Source: Rhabdornis inornatus (taxonomy: Eukaryota; Chordata; Aves; Passeriformes; Rhabdornithidae). Taken from it: DNA of 64,000 nt. The position numbers and the translations under genes are program-made. Where the stretch lies: positions 120,476 through 184,475 of the forward strand of contig VWZS01000622.1 of NCBI GenBank assembly GCA_013397075.1. Reading direction: 5' to 3'. Below the pieces are notes generated by a model. That model did not search any database and was not told where the DNA came from. It saw only the letters and a list, made by a program, of their open reading frames with translations. Of the stretch, positions 61,477-64,000 are shown piece after piece. How positions within the stretch are numbered: the first letter of the stretch is position 1; the number at the start of each line of letters is the position of its first letter.

Positions 61477-63865
61477 TAGTAAAAACCCAAACAACCAACT
61501 AACCAACTAAAAAAACTACAGAAAAGCCCAAAACAAAACTCTAATCCCCTAAAATTTGACTTGACTTAACACGGCTCTTATCTGTATTTATCAAGCTGAT
61601 ATTCTCCAGAATGTGGAGATTTTCTAAAGGAATCAAAACCAAATGTTTCCAGGCTATCAGTGTCAATAATTACATAGCAAGCACTGCCGGGAGACTAGAA
61701 TTCCCACATTAAAATCCCAATCTAAAACACTCAAAACATAACTACTCCACCAAACTCTGTTTAAATAAAGTAAAAATAGCTGTTCAATGCACAGCAAATT
61801 TGCACAGTCCAGAAGATGAATGCTTCAAAGTACAATTACCTCTCTGTAAGTGGCTGCAGAAAGTATTCTGAAGTACAGCTGGCCCATTAGTCAAGATTTC
61901 ATAGCAAGTCTCAAGAATAAAATACTACTTTCTTGATAACAGAATATAAAATTAATATAGAGTAATATTTAAGTTAGGTTTTATGTTTCCTAAAACACTC
62001 AAGTCCTGAGAAGCCAGATTTTTTGGTTGCAAAGTCCTGTGTTTAAATACCAAAAGGACTATATTTAGAAAACCAAGGATGTTTAAGAAGTTCCCGAATC
62101 TTTTTTTGGCTTTCCCATTTAAGTTTAGTGATACTACAAACCTAATATTAATTAATTTTAGCTACCAACACATTTGAGAAGTTTGTGGATGTAGAGTTAA
62201 TGGCAACTGAAGATTTTCCAAGTAAATACAAACAGAAAGTCAGAACTTTAGCTGATTATGGAAACATTAATGGTAGCTTTTTGTTGTCCTCGTCGCCCAC
62301 TAAAATGGTCTTACTGTTTACTTGTTAAGATATTTGTATATATTTATACAGAATTTAAAGATAGAAAGCAAAAACTTCAAAGAAAAAAGAGAAAATAAAC
62401 ATGGCTTGTTTATCCCTCTTCATTCTTTCCCCTCTCCCCCCTAGTCAAGTGCCTTTCCTGTGCTTACCTTGTTCTGATCTTTCAAATCCACCCAACTGGA
62501 CAAGAACCATCTGCTGCAGCACCACAGCCCACAAGACCAGGAATAGCATGGAGCACCATAGCATCACTTAGCCCACAGGCTGTTTTCTCACGACTGCTGA
62601 AAACATGTCCAACAGCCAGGTCATACTGCCTTCCATCTCCCACAGAACAGATTGCAGTGACTCAGGATCCTTATGGGTCAGAAGTCCGCTGGGCCAACCT
62701 GCTGCTGCTGTACACAGAACTAATTCACCCTCTTACAGCCACTCCACCAAGCCTATTTTCAAATAATTTAAATGGATTCTGGCAGACAGCTATGACAAAT
62801 AAATGCCTTTTAGCAGCACACTGAAATGAAGCTTGGGACATTCAATGAAAACAGACAATTCAGTGCAATTCAGTTTAACACTGGACAACTTGCTTTTCTT
62901 AACATGCTTTTTTCCAAATGATGTTTCACCAAACTACAGCAAGTGCTGTAGCGGTATCACATTTTCTCTGCATTTCTTGAGGACCGCTTAGAACTATACC
63001 TGGGGTCCTAAGACCTTGTTGTGCAAAAACACTGTTTCTTTTAGTGATTTGATTAATCCATTCTAGGTCAGTAAAGCATGTACACATCCATGATAGCTGA
63101 CCTCACAAGCTGACTATAAAAATGATACAGAGAAGAGGAGGGGTTACTGCCAGAGACAGAAGAACTTTAAATAATACAAATGAATAAACTCCATAGCAGA
63201 AGAATCCAATGTATTAATTATAATGTATGCTTCTTTTTTGTTTCCTCATTACTATGGACTAGAACTTATTTTGGCAATTAAAACATAGTAAGATAGATGT
63301 TTATGTACTGAGCTTCCCTTATGTTCTCATCATCCTCTCCCTAAACACACAAACTAAGAAGACACAGAAACTAACCAAACTGCAAAAAGTCCAGACAATT
63401 CCTAAAATAGTCTCAAAACCATTTGCTTGAAAAAGATTCAGGTACCACCTGAAGTCAACAGAGGAACTTTCTTATTGGTACCTTATATGCAAGCAACTGA
63501 GATGTGAAATCGTCATACAAAAAGACAGCTATATTAAGCAAGATAAACAGCATTGTCTTTCCTTGCTGTTATTCTTCACTGTTCACCACAGCCTTACTCT
63601 CATAATAATACTGACAGCAGTATGAAAAATTCATTGAGACCCTCTGATATAAAGCAACATCATGACTATCTAATTAGTACCATAAATATTACATATTTTT
63701 CCAATTAAAAATATAAACATTAGTTCCATACAACTTTTGTATTATATTAAACCAAGTTTGAGATACATTAATTGAAGTACAGGACCAGTGAAACGCCTTC
63801 TTTCCCTACTTTGAAAAATATTTAAAAGTCAATATAAAATTCTTGAACATCACAGAAAGATTGAT

Positions 63866-63998
63866 TTTAATATATATACTATAGTAATACTATACTAGTA
63901 TAGTATAGTAATAATGTATAGTAATACATTATTATAATATAGTAATATACTATTATAGTATATTATAGTATATAATACTATAGTATTATATATAGTAG
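63866..63998. repeat. TA-rich degenerate repeat with TATAGTA units
   Basis: A block made almost only of A and T, with recurring 'tatagta' and 'tatagtaata' words and short palindromic phrases. It reaches the edge of the window, so the full length is unknown. It is best called an AT-rich minisatellite. Confidence 0.85.
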
Positions 63999-64000
63999 AA

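Larger units (their letters stand above)
60838..64000. other. No secured gene
   Basis: AT-rich DNA with a (TAA)n microsatellite and a TA-rich block at the window end. A GC-richer patch (62400-62760) contains a minus-strand donor (CAAG/GTAAGC at 62468/62467) behind several open frames, reported as an observation only. Confidence 0.4.

Noticed and set aside
1..64000. Search for bacterial operons, phage genes, CRISPR arrays or a novel defence system
   Set aside because: No Shine-Dalgarno-led long frames, no spaced direct repeats and no dense coding. CR1 elements and splice-like structure show vertebrate DNA.

Overview
This is nuclear DNA from a bird or close relative. It is AT-rich (about 60% or more by eye), has no bacterial gene organisation, and carries several 5'-truncated CR1 LINE fragments. 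Those fragments have the avian CR1 tail (ATTCTATG or ATTCTGTGATTCT) and recognisable pieces of the C-terminus of the CR1 reverse-transcriptase protein. I see no prokaryotic genes, CRISPR arrays, rRNA, tRNA, LTR retrovirus or phage, and no previously undescribed system that I can defend.

Layout. Positions 1 to about 37,350 look like a gene desert. They hold CR1 pieces at 312-688, 5193-5241, 9115-10560 and 35501-35863, short tandem repeats, and a few islands with more GC and CpG that could be conserved regulatory elements (about 3480-3745, 11650-11745, 14050-14330, 22400-22640, 31600-32530). From about 37,350 upward the minus strand looks transcribed. There is a poly(A) signal with a T-rich downstream element at 37352-37394, a long candidate 3' UTR, a candidate last coding exon at 41067-41219, and a series of candidate coding exons on the minus strand between 46,260 and 60,209. 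Several of these join in compatible splice phase, so they may be the 3' half of one multi-exon gene that starts beyond the window. I could not identify its family. Two stretches (48.9-49.0 kb and 49.5-49.9 kb) do not keep one reading frame, so individual exon models are tentative. CR1 pieces in minus orientation lie at 50753-51045 and 60419-60836.

Assembly. The clearest structural result is at 8997-10385. A 694-bp block is repeated head to tail with one N between the copies and one base difference, inside a CR1. This is the expected look of two overlapping contig ends that were not merged, not a biological duplication. A second single N (60837) sits exactly where another CR1 stops.

The exon calls come from reading splice sites and open frames by eye in AT-rich DNA, where chance matches are common. 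Confidence values reflect that.
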